Part shown: positions 11,166 to 20,256 of the stretch, piece after piece | How positions within the stretch are numbered: position 1 is the first letter of the stretch | Layout of the letters: every line of letters begins with the position of its first letter | Made by a program: the position numbers and the translations under genes | Assembly: GCA_021732745.1 (NCBI GenBank) | Contig: JAKFUK010000004.1 | Span: 310,001-374,000, forward strand | Reading direction: 5' to 3' | Length of the DNA: 64,000 nucleotides | DNA from: Nevskia sp. | Lineage (GTDB): Bacteria; Pseudomonadota; Gammaproteobacteria; Nevskiales; Nevskiaceae | Notes under the pieces: model-generated | What the model was told of the DNA's origin: nothing | The model's database searches: none | The model's input: the letters and a program-made list of their open reading frames with translations, nothing else

Positions 11166-12164
11166 TCAGCGCAGCTTGATCAGCTTCTTGCCGGTATTCC
11201 GGCCGGAATAGACATCGACCAGCGCCTGCGGGGCTTGCGCGATGTCGCTGCCGATGTCTTCGGCATAGCGCAGGCTTCCGTCTTTCAGCATCGCCGCCAG
11301 TTTCGTCGCCGTGTCGTCGAAGCGCTTCAGATGATCGAAGATCACGAAGCCTTCGAGGCGCAGGCGGCGGGTGAGGATTTCGCGTTCGATGCGTGGGCCG
11401 GTCGGCGCCGGCAGCCATGACGGAATCGACATGGTGCCGCACTGGATCACGCGGCCGAACCAGGCCATGTGGCGGATCACGGTGTCGGCGATCTCGCCGG
11501 CAGTGTTGTCGAAAAAGACATTGACGCCGTTCGGGCAGGTTTCTTTCAACTGCGGTTCCAGCGGCTGCTTGTAATTGATGAAGGCCGCGTAGCCGTAGTC
11601 GGCAATCGCCTGCCGGCCTTTTTCATCGGAACCGACCACGGCCACCGCACGGGCGCCGGCCTGCTTCGCAAGCTGGCCGACGATGCTGCCGACCGCGCCC
11701 GCGGCAGCCGTGACCAGCACCGTTTCGCCCGGCTTCGGATTGCCGATGTCGTGCAGCGCGAGGTAAGCGGTCAGGCCGTTGATGCCAAGCAGGCCGGCAC
11801 CGGTCGACAGCGGTGCCTGCTCGGCGTCGACCCGGCGCAGCACGCTGGCCGGTGTGGCGACGCAGTAGTCCTGCCAGCCGAACCAGCCGTAAAGAAACTG
11901 ACCGTCGGCAAAGTCCGCGTGCTTCGACGCGATCACCCGGCCGACCGCCATCGCCCGCATCACCGCGCCGATCGGCACCGGCGGGGCGTAGTTGTTTTCG
12001 TCGTTGACATAGCCGCGCTGGGCCGGGTCCACCGACAGGTAATGGTTCTCGACCAGGAACTCGCCGTCCTTCAACGCCGGCACCGCTACCGTATTCAGCT
12101 CGAAATGCGCGGGCTGCGGGATGCCGACCGGGCGGGATTTGAGGGTGATCTGGCGGTTGTTCAT
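11166..12164 (-). CDS. NADP-dependent zinc-free MDR oxidoreductase (prostaglandin reductase / CurA type)
   Basis: 332-residue medium-chain reductase of the family that reduces alpha,beta-unsaturated ketones or aldehydes with NADPH. Visible features are the N-terminal SVDPAQRGY, the glycine-rich AAAGAVGSIVGQLAK nucleotide motif, and VFFDNTAGE; no zinc-binding cysteines are present. The ATG at 12164 gives the family N-terminus MNNRQITL; the longer open frame upstream is hairpin-derived. It lies downstream of the BadH-like SDR on the same strand, separated by a long inverted repeat. A role in detoxifying or processing enone intermediates is possible but unproven. Confidence 0.88.
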   Translation of the reverse strand: MNNRQITLKSRPVGIPQPAHFELNTVAVPALKDGEFLVENHYLSVDPAQRGYVNDENNYAPPVPIGAVMRAMAVGRVIASKHADFADGQFLYGWFGWQDYCVATPASVLRRVDAEQAPLSTGAGLLGINGLTAYLALHDIGNPKPGETVLVTAAAGAVGSIVGQLAKQAGARAVAVVGSDEKGRQAIADYGYAAFINYKQPLEPQLKETCPNGVNVFFDNTAGEIADTVIRHMAWFGRVIQCGTMSIPSWLPAPTGPRIEREILTRRLRLEGFVIFDHLKRFDDTATKLAAMLKDGSLRYAEDIGSDIAQAPQALVDVYSGRNTGKKLIKLR

Positions 12165-12187
12165 GGGAGGTCTGGAAGAAAAAGCGA

Positions 12188-12342
12188 TCTCACGCGGAGA
12201 ACGCAAAGGACGCAGAGAAAAGCGAAGGACCGGAAACGCGAAACGCGGAGAACACATCGAAAAGCTGGATCGAGGCAGCTTTCTTTCGAAAGCGTTTCTC
12301 GTCGTTGCTTTTCTCTGCGCTCTCCGCGTTCTCCGCGTGAGA
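12188..12342. repeat. Long imperfect inverted repeat with 9-nt units (copy 4)
   Basis: Outer ends TCTCACGCGGAGAACGC and GCGTTCTCCGCGTGAGA pair perfectly. Arms are purine-rich on the left and pyrimidine-rich on the right, with 9-mers ACGCGGAGA / ACGCAAAGG / ACGCAGAGA. The loop region itself holds further partly self-complementary copies. It separates the BadH-like gene and the MDR oxidoreductase, both leftward. Confidence 0.87.
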
Positions 12343-12366
12343 CATGCGGTTGCCGCTTTTCGGCTT

Positions 12367-13134
12367 TTAGCCGTGCATCGTCAAACCGCCCGAGACGGAA
12401 ATCGTCTGGCCGGTCATGAAGCTCGCATCGTCGCTGGCGAGGAATGCGACCAAGCCCGGATAGTCCGAAGGCTCGCCGATGCGGCCCAGCGGCACGCCGC
12501 GGACCATGGCGTCGCGGATTTTCTGGCCTTCTTCGCCGGTGCCGACGAAGGCGTCCATCGCCGGAGTGTTGGTCGGGCCGGGGGCGATGCAGTTCAGGGT
12601 CACGTTCTTGCGCGACACTTCACGGGCCAGCGCCTTGGCGAACGCGATGGTCGCGCCCTTGGTGCCCGAGTAGACGACTTCGCCCGACGAACCGACACGG
12701 CCGGCATCCGAGGCGATGAAGATCACGCGGCCACCGCCGCGCTGGACCATGCCCGACACCACGGCATGAGTCATGTGCAGCGGGCCCATGTAGTTGATGT
12801 CGACGACCTTCTTCCAGAAGTCCGGGGTGGTCTTCAGGAACGGGATCGGCTTGTCCCAGCCGGCGTTGTTGACCAGCGCCCAGGTCGGGCCGAGCTTGGC
12901 TTCGACGTCGGCAACGGCCTTCTTGACCGCTTCGTAGTCGGTGATGTCACAGATGCCGGCAGCAGCCTTGCCGCCCGCTGCTTCGATCTCGGCAACGGCC
13001 TTGGCCGCTGCTTCCGCATTCATGTCGAGCACGCCGACGATCATGCCTTCTTCCGCCAGACGCTTGGCAATCGCCAGGCCAATGCCGCTGGCTGCGCCGG
13101 TGACCAGGGCCACCTTGTCTTTCAGTCCACGCAA
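12367..13134 (-). CDS. badH-like: BadH-like 2-hydroxycyclohexanecarboxyl-CoA dehydrogenase (SDR)
   Basis: 255-residue SDR, the same length as BadH of Rhodopseudomonas palustris, which oxidises 2-hydroxycyclohexanecarboxyl-CoA to the 2-keto form that BadI then opens. Shared features are LVNNAGWD, IASDAGRVGSSGE followed by the catalytic Tyr, APGPTNTP, and the C-terminal TGQTISVSGGLTMHG. The start is taken as a TTG at 13134 because GGAGAAG lies just upstream and the reading MRGLKDKVALVTG has the normal SDR spacing. Together with the BadI-like gene at 5954 it argues for an alicyclic ring pathway. Substrate range is inference. Confidence 0.86.
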   Translation of the reverse strand: MRGLKDKVALVTGAASGIGLAIAKRLAEEGMIVGVLDMNAEAAAKAVAEIEAAGGKAAAGICDITDYEAVKKAVADVEAKLGPTWALVNNAGWDKPIPFLKTTPDFWKKVVDINYMGPLHMTHAVVSGMVQRGGGRVIFIASDAGRVGSSGEVVYSGTKGATIAFAKALAREVSRKNVTLNCIAPGPTNTPAMDAFVGTGEEGQKIRDAMVRGVPLGRIGEPSDYPGLVAFLASDDASFMTGQTISVSGGLTMHG

Positions 13135-13227
13135 GATTCTTCTCCGGGTTGGGGTGCCGCTTGTTGATCGGGGGCCGGTTGACGGTTGTGCACCTGTTGC
13201 GCTTGTCCGGCGGGGCCCTGCAACATA

Positions 13228-13241
13228 GTATGGCACCATAC
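13228..13241. promoter_or_regulatory. Palindromic operator GTATGG-N2-CCATAC (site 2)
   Basis: Perfect palindrome with CA spacer, 94 bases upstream of the BadH-like start and about 185 bases upstream of the storage-lipid operon on the other strand. Flanks are AT-rich. Matches site 1 at 6841 at all 12 arm positions. Confidence 0.7.
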
Positions 13242-13426
13242 TACTACGCCGAACAATGCGTCCCGATCCAGTCGGCGCTGCAAAGGCGGGGTTGGCGCCG
13301 GCACTGACACAAGACGGAAGTACGGGGATACTTTCCCGGCTGCGAGGACAATCGAGATAACAGGACTGGCGCGTGCATTGCGTTGCACGACGACTGGCAG
13401 GCGGTACCAACGGTGCGGGGGACGGC

Positions 13427-14254
13427 GTGAACGGCATCAAGGCGGTGGGAGATGCATACGAGGGCGGCAGCGGCTCGACCTTGGTGCTGCTGCATGGGCT
13501 CGGCGGCACCTGGCACATCTGGAAGCCGGTACTGCCGCTGCTGGAAAAGACGCATCGCGTGATCGCCCCGACCCTGCCGGGACATCCCGGCGGTCCGCCG
13601 ATTCCCGCCGGTGTCGAGCCGACGGTCGACGTGCTCGCCGATCTGCTGATCGCCGATCTGAAGGCGCGCGGCATCGATCGCGCGCATGTCGCCGGCAATT
13701 CGCTCGGCGGCTGGCTGTCGCTGGAACTGGCGCGGCGCGGTTTCGCGCAGTCGGTCACCGCGCTGTCGCCTGCCGGCGGCTGGCAGACGAAAGCGGATTA
13801 CGACGCGATCGCCGAGTCGTTCCGCATCGTTTTCAAGCTGCTGCCGCTGCTGATCTTCCTGTTCTCGCTGCTGCTCTATTTCGGCTTCATCCGCCGGGCG
13901 CTGAACAAGCAGGGCATGGAGCGCGGCGACCGGGTGCCGCCGGATGAAAGCCGCCGCGCCATGCGCTCGATGCGCGACACCACGATGCTGCCGGCGCTGC
14001 TGGTCAGCATGGGCAAGGTCGGCGGCATCCAGCCGTTCAAGGCCAATCCGCCGCTGGTGCGGATCGCCTGGTGCGAACAGGACAAGGTGATTCCGTATGC
14101 GCGCTACGGCGAAAAGCTGACCCATGCCGTTGTCGACGGTGCCGAAGGCTTGTTCGTCAAGGGTTGCGGCCACGTGCCGATGTACGACGACCCCGAACAG
14201 GTGGCGTCGGTGATCCTCGCCACCACGGCGCGTGTCGATGGGGTGGCGGCATGA
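13427..14254 (+). CDS. Alpha/beta hydrolase
   Basis: 275-residue alpha/beta hydrolase. The oxyanion region is LLHGLGGTWHIW, the nucleophile elbow is GNSLGG, and the C-terminal GCGHVPMYDDP supplies the His. A hydrophobic stretch in the cap (LLPLLIFLFSLLLYFGF) suggests membrane association or lipid-substrate binding. I use a GTG start at 13427, preceded by GGGGA; an earlier in-frame start at 13373 would add an uncharacteristic leader. Its stop overlaps the ATG of plsB, making it the first gene of the storage-lipid operon. It could be a lipase or thioesterase feeding acyl groups; specificity is not visible. Confidence 0.84.
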   Translation: MNGIKAVGDAYEGGSGSTLVLLHGLGGTWHIWKPVLPLLEKTHRVIAPTLPGHPGGPPIPAGVEPTVDVLADLLIADLKARGIDRAHVAGNSLGGWLSLELARRGFAQSVTALSPAGGWQTKADYDAIAESFRIVFKLLPLLIFLFSLLLYFGFIRRALNKQGMERGDRVPPDESRRAMRSMRDTTMLPALLVSMGKVGGIQPFKANPPLVRIAWCEQDKVIPYARYGEKLTHAVVDGAEGLFVKGCGHVPMYDDPEQVASVILATTARVDGVAA

Positions 14255-16110
14255 ACCTCATGAATCTGAACCCGGTGGTTGCCGCGACCCTGATCCAGCG
14301 CCGGCAGGTGGCGAAGCAGGTGTCGAAGTCGCCGCGCTTCGTCGAGCAGATCGAGAAACTGGCCAAGCAGCTGAAGCTGCCGGTTGACAAGGTCGCCGCC
14401 GAAGCGCTGAAGGGGCTGGAAGAAATCGTCACCGTGCAGAGCCCGGCGTTCGCGGCGATGTTCGATTACGGGCTGGGGCCGCTGCATACCCGGGCCTGGA
14501 CCGTCGATGCCGACCTCGACGCCCTGGCCAATCTGAAAATACTCAACGAAACCAAGGCGCTGGTCTATCTGCCGACCCATCGCAGCTACGCCGATGCCTT
14601 CATCCTGTCGCGCCTGCTGCGTGACAACGGGCTGGCGCGCAATCACATCCTCGGCGGCAACAACCTGGGCTTCTGGCCGCTGGGCACGATCATCCGCCGC
14701 TCCGGCGGCATCCTGATCCGGCGCAGCTTCCAGGACGACGAAATCTACAAGCTGGTGGTGCGCGAATACCTTGCCTGGCTGGCCTCGCAGCGCAAGAACC
14801 TCGAGTGGTACATGGAAGGCGGCCGCAGCCGCACCGGCAAGCTGCGGCCGCCGAAATACGGCCTGCTCAGCTATCTGGTGTCGGCGATCGAAAGCGGCGG
14901 TGCCGACGACATGCTGCTGGTGCCGGTGTCGACCACCTACGACCAGATGCATGAGATCGGCGTGATGGCGGCCGAAGAGGCCGGTGCCGCCAAGGCCAAG
15001 GAAAACCTGCTGTGGCTGGCCGGTTACGCGCGCACCCAGCAGAAGCTGATCGGCAATGCCTATGTGCGTTTCGGCGAGCCGCTGAGCCTGCGCGAAGCGC
15101 TGGCTCGTGCCGATGCCGAAGGCGGCGGCAAGTGGACGGTCGCCAAGATCGCTTTCGAAGTGTTCCAGCGCATCAACCGCGCAACGCCGGTCACCGCCAA
15201 TGCGCTGGTCACGCTGGCGCTGCTCGGCGTCCGCGATCGCGCGCTGACCTTGGATGAAGTGCACGAACTGGTGCTGCCGCTGCTCGATTACGCCGAGGTG
15301 CGCGGCCTGCCGAGCACGCATCTCGAAGACCTGCAAAGCCTCGAAGGGGTGGAGATCACGCTCGGCAGTCTGGTCGACGGCGGCGTGATCAGCCGTTATG
15401 ACGGCGGCACCGAGGTGGTCTACGCCATCGAACCCGGCCAGCATTCGGTGGCCGCGTTCTATCGCAATAGTGCGGTGCACTGGTTCATCAACCGCGCGGT
15501 CTTCGAAGTGGCGCTGCTCGATACCTCGAAGGAGGACGATCTGGTCGGTCCGCTGGAGCGTGCCTGGCAGTCGGCGTTCGAACTTCGTGACCTGCTGAAA
15601 TTCGATTTCTTCTTCAGCGACAAAGCCGCCTATCGCGAGGAACAGAAAGCCGAATCGCGGTTGTTCGACGCGAAGTTTCGGCAGCGGGCGGTCACCGTCG
15701 AAGGCCGCAAGGCGCTGCTGCTCGGCGCGCCGTTTCTGATCGCCCATCGGGTGCTGACGCCGTTCATCGAGGCTTATTTCATCGTCGCCGATCGTCTGGC
15801 TGCGCAAGCACCGGACGCCAAGATCGACAAGAAGAAGCTGACCGAGGAATGCGTCAAGGTCGGTCGCCAGTACGTGCTGCAGAAGCGCCTGAGCAGCCCG
15901 GAATGCGTGTCACGCGAAGTGTTCGGCAATGCGCTGTCGCTGGCCGCCAATCGCGATCTGCTGAAGCCCGGTTCGCCGGATCTGGCTGCACGTCGTCAGG
16001 CCTTCGCCGATGAACTGGCGTCGGTCGTCGAACGACTCGCCGCCATCGAAAAGCTGGACCAGGCGCGCCACGCCGCCGCTCACGCCGTTGCCTCGGAAAC
16101 CGCAAGCTGA
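14251..16110 (+). CDS. plsB: Glycerol-3-phosphate 1-O-acyltransferase (PlsB family)
   Basis: 619-residue acyltransferase that makes lysophosphatidic acid from glycerol-3-phosphate and an acyl donor. The HX4D motif is THRSYAD (His110, Asp115), the glycerol-phosphate-binding motif is EGGRSRTGK (about 189-197), and a further conserved block is LVPVSTTYDQMHE. It is shorter than the roughly 800-residue E. coli PlsB and resembles the second PlsB type found in mycobacteria. Start and stop both overlap neighbouring genes (ATGA arrangements), showing tight translational coupling. It should act at the inner membrane. Confidence 0.93.
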   Translation: MNLMNLNPVVAATLIQRRQVAKQVSKSPRFVEQIEKLAKQLKLPVDKVAAEALKGLEEIVTVQSPAFAAMFDYGLGPLHTRAWTVDADLDALANLKILNETKALVYLPTHRSYADAFILSRLLRDNGLARNHILGGNNLGFWPLGTIIRRSGGILIRRSFQDDEIYKLVVREYLAWLASQRKNLEWYMEGGRSRTGKLRPPKYGLLSYLVSAIESGGADDMLLVPVSTTYDQMHEIGVMAAEEAGAAKAKENLLWLAGYARTQQKLIGNAYVRFGEPLSLREALARADAEGGGKWTVAKIAFEVFQRINRATPVTANALVTLALLGVRDRALTLDEVHELVLPLLDYAEVRGLPSTHLEDLQSLEGVEITLGSLVDGGVISRYDGGTEVVYAIEPGQHSVAAFYRNSAVHWFINRAVFEVALLDTSKEDDLVGPLERAWQSAFELRDLLKFDFFFSDKAAYREEQKAESRLFDAKFRQRAVTVEGRKALLLGAPFLIAHRVLTPFIEAYFIVADRLAAQAPDAKIDKKKLTEECVKVGRQYVLQKRLSSPECVSREVFGNALSLAANRDLLKPGSPDLAARRQAFADELASVVERLAAIEKLDQARHAAAHAVASETAS

Positions 16111-17558
16111 TGACTGCCAATCCCATTCTGGAGCAGCAGCTCCAGCGCATTGCCGACGGCCCCTCGGGCCCGAAGATCGGTGCCTTTTTCGATTACGACG
16201 GCACGCTGATCGACGGCTATTCGGCCGCCGCCTACTTCTTCGACCGCATCAAGCGCGGCGAGATGAGCACCAAGGAGATCCTCGACACCCTGAAGCTCAG
16301 CCGCAAGGCTGATCTGGCCGACGAGGAGTTCTTCGACGTCATCGCCAAGGGCATCCTCGAATGGGCCGGTGAAACCGAGGCCGACATGCGCGCGCTGTGG
16401 CGTCGCCTGTGGCTGGAAAAGACCGCCACGACCCTGTTTCCGGAATCCTGGAAGCTGATCGACGCGCACCAGAAGAAGGGCCACACGGTGGCCATTGCTT
16501 CGTCGGCGACGCTCTACCAGATCGAGCCGCTGGCGCAGGAATACGGCATCGAACACCTCGTCTGCACCCGGGCAATGATCCGCAACGGCCGCCTCACCGG
16601 TGGCCTCGACGGCATGCCGGCCTGGGGCGAAGGCAAGGCGGCCGGCGTGCGTGCATTCGCGAAAGCCCACGGCGTGAACCTGAAGGCGAGCTACGGCTAC
16701 GCCAACGGCAACGAGGACATCGCTTTCCTGAAGACGGTCGGCAAGGCGACGCCGATCCAGCCCAAGCCGGAGCTGGAAAAGGTGGCGATGGAACTTGGCT
16801 GGCCGATCCTCCGCTTCCCGCGCCGTTCGCGCGGCCCGGCCAAGGCGATGGCGCGCACCGTCGGTGCGTATGCGGCGATGGGGGCCAGCTTCGTCGCCGG
16901 TCTCGGGATCGAGCGGCTGACCGGCGATACCCGCCGCGCCGCCGATTTCATCACTACCGCAGCCAGCGATGCCGCGATGGCGGTGCTCGGGGTGAAGATC
17001 GAAGTCATCGGCAAGGACCATCTGCACCAGCATCGGCCTTGCGTGTTCATCATCAATCACCAGTCGAAGTTCGACATGTTCGTGATGATGAACATCGTCC
17101 GTTCCAGCTTCAGCGGTGTGGCCAAGGCCGAGGCCGCGCACGTGCCGGGCTTCGGGCGCTACATGAAGATGGCCGGCGTCGCCTTTCTCGATCGCGCTGA
17201 TTCGCAGAAGTCGATCGACGCGCTGAAGCCGGCGGTCGATCGCATCAAGTCGGGCCTGAGCGTCTGCATCGCGCCGGAAGGCACGCGCTCCTGGACGCCG
17301 AAGCTGGGCAAGTTCAAGAAAGGCGCTTTCCACATGGCGATGCAGGCCGGCGTGCCGGTGGTGCCGGTGGTGATCCGCAATGCCGGCGAGATCATGGGCC
17401 GCAACGATCAGACCATGCGCGCCGGTACCGTGCAGGTCGCCGTGCTGCCCGGCATCGATGTCTCGAAGTGGAAGCTCGACAAGCTCGATGCCCACATCGC
17501 CGACGTGCGGCAGATGTACGTCGACACCCTGAACAACTGGCCGGAGGCCGAGGCATGA
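16110..17558 (+). CDS. plsC: HAD-IB phosphatase fused to 1-acylglycerol-3-phosphate acyltransferase (PlsC)
   Basis: 482-residue two-domain protein. Residues 20-215 are a HAD-IB domain with DYDGTL (Asp28, Asp30), the Ser of ASSAT near 131 and NGNEDI near 200. Residues 290-470 are an LPLAT domain with NHQSKFD (His317, Asp322) and EGTRS (Glu390). The acyltransferase half makes phosphatidic acid. The HAD half could dephosphorylate it or a related phosphate, which would supply diacylglycerol for the downstream acyltransferase, although this activity is not established for the family. HAD-PlsC fusions are known in actinobacteria and some gammaproteobacteria. Confidence 0.92.
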   Translation: MTANPILEQQLQRIADGPSGPKIGAFFDYDGTLIDGYSAAAYFFDRIKRGEMSTKEILDTLKLSRKADLADEEFFDVIAKGILEWAGETEADMRALWRRLWLEKTATTLFPESWKLIDAHQKKGHTVAIASSATLYQIEPLAQEYGIEHLVCTRAMIRNGRLTGGLDGMPAWGEGKAAGVRAFAKAHGVNLKASYGYANGNEDIAFLKTVGKATPIQPKPELEKVAMELGWPILRFPRRSRGPAKAMARTVGAYAAMGASFVAGLGIERLTGDTRRAADFITTAASDAAMAVLGVKIEVIGKDHLHQHRPCVFIINHQSKFDMFVMMNIVRSSFSGVAKAEAAHVPGFGRYMKMAGVAFLDRADSQKSIDALKPAVDRIKSGLSVCIAPEGTRSWTPKLGKFKKGAFHMAMQAGVPVVPVVIRNAGEIMGRNDQTMRAGTVQVAVLPGIDVSKWKLDKLDAHIADVRQMYVDTLNNWPEAEA

Positions 17559-18562
17559 GCCGCAAGATCCGTGTTGCCGTGCTCGGTGCCGGCTCCTGGG
17601 GCACTACCGTCGCTTCGCTGGCCTCGCGCAACACCCAGACCACGATCTGGGCGCGCGATTCGGCGACCTCGGACGAGATCAATCGCGAGCATCGCAACTC
17701 GCGCTACCTGAAAGGCCTGCCGCTGTGTTCGCGGCTGCTGGCGACCTCCTCGCTCGATGAAGCGGTGCGCGACTGCGATGTGCTGGTGGTCGGCGTGCCT
17801 TCCCACAGCTTCCGCGACACGCTGAAGCTGGTGTCGCCGCTGCTGCGCCCCTGGGTGCCGGTGATCAGCCTCGCCAAGGGGCTCGAACAGGGCACCCATT
17901 CGCGGATGACCGAGGTCATTCGTCAGGAACTCCCGGGTCATCCGGCCGGCTTGCTCGCGGGGCCGAACATCGCCCGCGAAGTGCTGCAAGGCATGGCGGC
18001 GGCAGCGGTGCTGGCGATGACCGACGACAACGTCGCGAAAGCCCTGCAACCGCTGTTCACCAGTGCGGTGTTCCGCGTCTACACCAACCGCGACGTGATC
18101 GGCTGCGAACTGGGCGGGCCTCTGAAGAACGTCATCGCCATCTCGGCCGGCATGGCCGAGGGCTTGAGCGTCGGCGAGAACACCCGGGCGATGGTCATCA
18201 CCCGCGGCCTGTCGGAAATCACCCGGCTCGGTGTCGCCCTCGGTGGCTGCGCGGAAACCTTCTCAGGCCTGACCGGCCTGGGCGACTTGCTGACCACCTG
18301 CATGAGCCCGCTGTCGCGCAATCGCCAGGTCGGCGTGCAGTTCGCGCAGGGCAAGACGACTGCGGAAATCGTCGCCTCGATGAACATGGTCGCCGAAGGC
18401 TTGAAGACCTCCAGCGTGGTGATGGAACTTGCAGCGATGCACGGCGTGGTAATGCCGATCGCCGCCGAAGTCGCCGCCGTGGTCAAGGGCGAGCATGGCG
18501 CGGTGCAGGCGTTCCGTGGCCTGCGCAAGCTGGCGGCGGGGGCTGAGGACAGCGCCGGTTGA
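17555..18562 (+). CDS. gpsA: Glycerol-3-phosphate dehydrogenase [NAD(P)+] (paralogue 1, lipid operon)
   Basis: 335-residue enzyme reducing dihydroxyacetone phosphate to glycerol-3-phosphate. It has the Rossmann motif [10 protein letters not shown], the GPLKNVIAI segment with the catalytic Lys, and the substrate loop [15 protein letters not shown]. The start overlaps the end of the HAD-PlsC gene by 4 bases. A second gpsA lies at 50874 in the usual secB neighbourhood, so this copy is probably dedicated to acylglycerol synthesis together with PlsB and PlsC. Its sequence is clearly diverged from the other copy. Confidence 0.93.
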   Translation: MSRKIRVAVLGAGSWGTTVASLASRNTQTTIWARDSATSDEINREHRNSRYLKGLPLCSRLLATSSLDEAVRDCDVLVVGVPSHSFRDTLKLVSPLLRPWVPVISLAKGLEQGTHSRMTEVIRQELPGHPAGLLAGPNIAREVLQGMAAAAVLAMTDDNVAKALQPLFTSAVFRVYTNRDVIGCELGGPLKNVIAISAGMAEGLSVGENTRAMVITRGLSEITRLGVALGGCAETFSGLTGLGDLLTTCMSPLSRNRQVGVQFAQGKTTAEIVASMNMVAEGLKTSSVVMELAAMHGVVMPIAAEVAAVVKGEHGAVQAFRGLRKLAAGAEDSAG

Positions 18563-18596
18563 GATGGCAAGCAAAGCTCAGCAGACAAAGACAAAG

Positions 18597-18703
18597 CCCT
18601 TCTCCCCCCCGGGAGAAGGGTTGGGATGAGGGACTCCCCGGCGAAGTAAGTCCGCTGCTTGCGAGTCCCTCACCCCCGCCCCTCTCCCGGGGGGAGAGGG
18701 GAG
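18597..18703. repeat. Intergenic inverted repeat of the CCCTTCTCCC type
   Basis: Two G/C-rich hairpins, CCCTTCTCC/GGAGAAGGG (18597-18620) and CCCCTCTCC/GGAGAGGGG (about 18679-18703), are joined by a stem GAGGGACTC / GAGTCCCTC (18629-18637 and 18663-18671). The left and right halves are also complementary to each other. It lies between gpsA and the WS/DGAT gene. Similar sequences are scattered in gammaproteobacterial genomes as far as I recall. It could attenuate transcription between the two parts of the operon. Confidence 0.8.
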
Positions 18704-18773
18704 ACAAGACGATGCGTTTGAATTTTTGATTTTGCTGTTGATTCAAAACCGACTCACGAAGGACAAAGACAAC

Positions 18774-20249
18774 ATGGGCAAGGCAGAACCGAAGGACAGC
18801 GCGCTGCTTGATGAGCTGCGCAACTGGGGCGGCCCGGACGAGATGAGTGCGTTCGAATCGGTGATGTGGCTCGCCGAAGTCGATCCGCGCCTGCGCTCGA
18901 CCATCGTGTCGATCATGGTTTTCGACACCACACCCGAGTGGGAGCGCGTGCAGGCCGAGCTGCGCTGGCTGGTCGCCGCCGCGCGCCGATTCCGGCAGAA
19001 GGTGGTGGTGCCGGAACGCATCGGCAATCCGACCTGGGTCGAGGACCCGGATTTCGATTTCGATTACCACGTCCGCCGCCAGCAGTTGCCGTCGCCGGGC
19101 AGCGACCGGCAGATGTTCGACGCCGCCAGCATCATCGCCATGTCGCCGTTCGACCGCGCGCGTCCGCCCTGGGAAGCAACCCTGGTCGAAGGCATCGAAG
19201 GCGGCCGCGCTGCGCTGGTGCTGAAGATGCATCATGCGGCAACCGACGGTCTCGGCATCGTCCAGCTGATGCAGCGCATCTTCCACCGGGACCGCGAAGC
19301 CCAGCCGCGCGAAGTGCCGACGGTGCCGCGCAGCCGCAAGGCAGCGACATCGCGCAGCTTGGGCCTCAAGGCGCTGCGCGGCCGGATTGCGTCGCTGCCA
19401 TCGACTGCCATCGACACCGCTGGTGCGCTGGGTCGCAAGGCATCTGCCTTGATCAAGTACCCGGAAGACGTGCAGCAGACGCTGGATTACCTGTCGTCGG
19501 CCAAGCGCATGCTCGGCATCAAGCCGGTGCCGGGGTCGGGCCTGTTCAAGCGCCGCAGCCTGTCGTGGCGGCTCGATGGCATCGAACTGCCGCTGGCCGA
19601 TTTCAAGGCGGCATCGAAGGCGGCCAACGGCTCGATCAACGACCTGTTCCTGGCCGGCATGATCGGCGGCTTCCGCATCTATCACGAGCGGCTCGGGGTT
19701 TCGATCAAGCAGATGCCGATCGGCTTCCCGATTTCCTTGCGGACCGAGGCCGACACCATGGGCGGCAACAAGTTTGCCGGTTCGCAGTACGCGGCCCCGG
19801 TCGCCGAGCGCGACCCGATTGCCCGCATCCGCCACATCCAGCATTTCGTGCGCGATACCCGTGCCGAGCCGGCGCTGGACGTGATGATCCGGATGATGCC
19901 GGTGGTCACCAAGCTGCCGATCGGCGTGGTCTGCAAGCTCACGGCCGACTTCACCACCGCGCAGGATGCCCAGATCAGCAATGTGCCGGGCATTCCGTAT
20001 CCGGTGTACTTCGCCGGTGCCCATGTCGAGCAGTACTGGCCCTACGCGCCGGTGCCGGGCTGCGGAATGATGATTGCGATGCTGTCGCACAACGGCCGCT
20101 GCTGCATCGGCATCAACAGCGACCGCGCTGCCGTCACCGAACCGGAACTGCTGCTGGAATGTTTCCGCGAAGGGCTGGAAGAAGTGCTGGCGCTGGGCCG
20201 TGCGGCACCGGCTGGCAAGGCGAAAACCGCCGCAAAAGAAACCCACTGA
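18774..20249 (+). CDS. Wax ester synthase / diacylglycerol O-acyltransferase
   Basis: 491-residue WS/DGAT-family enzyme that joins an acyl-CoA to diacylglycerol (triacylglycerol) or to a fatty alcohol (wax ester). The active-site motif HHxxxDG is MHHAATDG (His153, His154, Asp158), and the conserved PPWEATLVEG (131-140) and C-terminal NVPG segment are present. The ATG at 18774 has GAAGGA upstream. It follows plsB, plsC and gpsA, so triacylglycerol is the most likely product. The enzyme normally sits at the membrane and on lipid droplets. Whether it also makes wax esters cannot be read from the sequence. Confidence 0.93.
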   Translation: MGKAEPKDSALLDELRNWGGPDEMSAFESVMWLAEVDPRLRSTIVSIMVFDTTPEWERVQAELRWLVAAARRFRQKVVVPERIGNPTWVEDPDFDFDYHVRRQQLPSPGSDRQMFDAASIIAMSPFDRARPPWEATLVEGIEGGRAALVLKMHHAATDGLGIVQLMQRIFHRDREAQPREVPTVPRSRKAATSRSLGLKALRGRIASLPSTAIDTAGALGRKASALIKYPEDVQQTLDYLSSAKRMLGIKPVPGSGLFKRRSLSWRLDGIELPLADFKAASKAANGSINDLFLAGMIGGFRIYHERLGVSIKQMPIGFPISLRTEADTMGGNKFAGSQYAAPVAERDPIARIRHIQHFVRDTRAEPALDVMIRMMPVVTKLPIGVVCKLTADFTTAQDAQISNVPGIPYPVYFAGAHVEQYWPYAPVPGCGMMIAMLSHNGRCCIGINSDRAAVTEPELLLECFREGLEEVLALGRAAPAGKAKTAAKETH

Positions 20250-20256
20250 TCGCGAG

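Noticed and set aside
12188-12342. CRISPR array
   Set aside because: The repeated units are contiguous 9-mers with no unique spacers, and no cas genes are near.
14104-15807. 567-codon open frame antisense to plsB
   Set aside because: Shadow frame; PlsB on the other strand has all family motifs.
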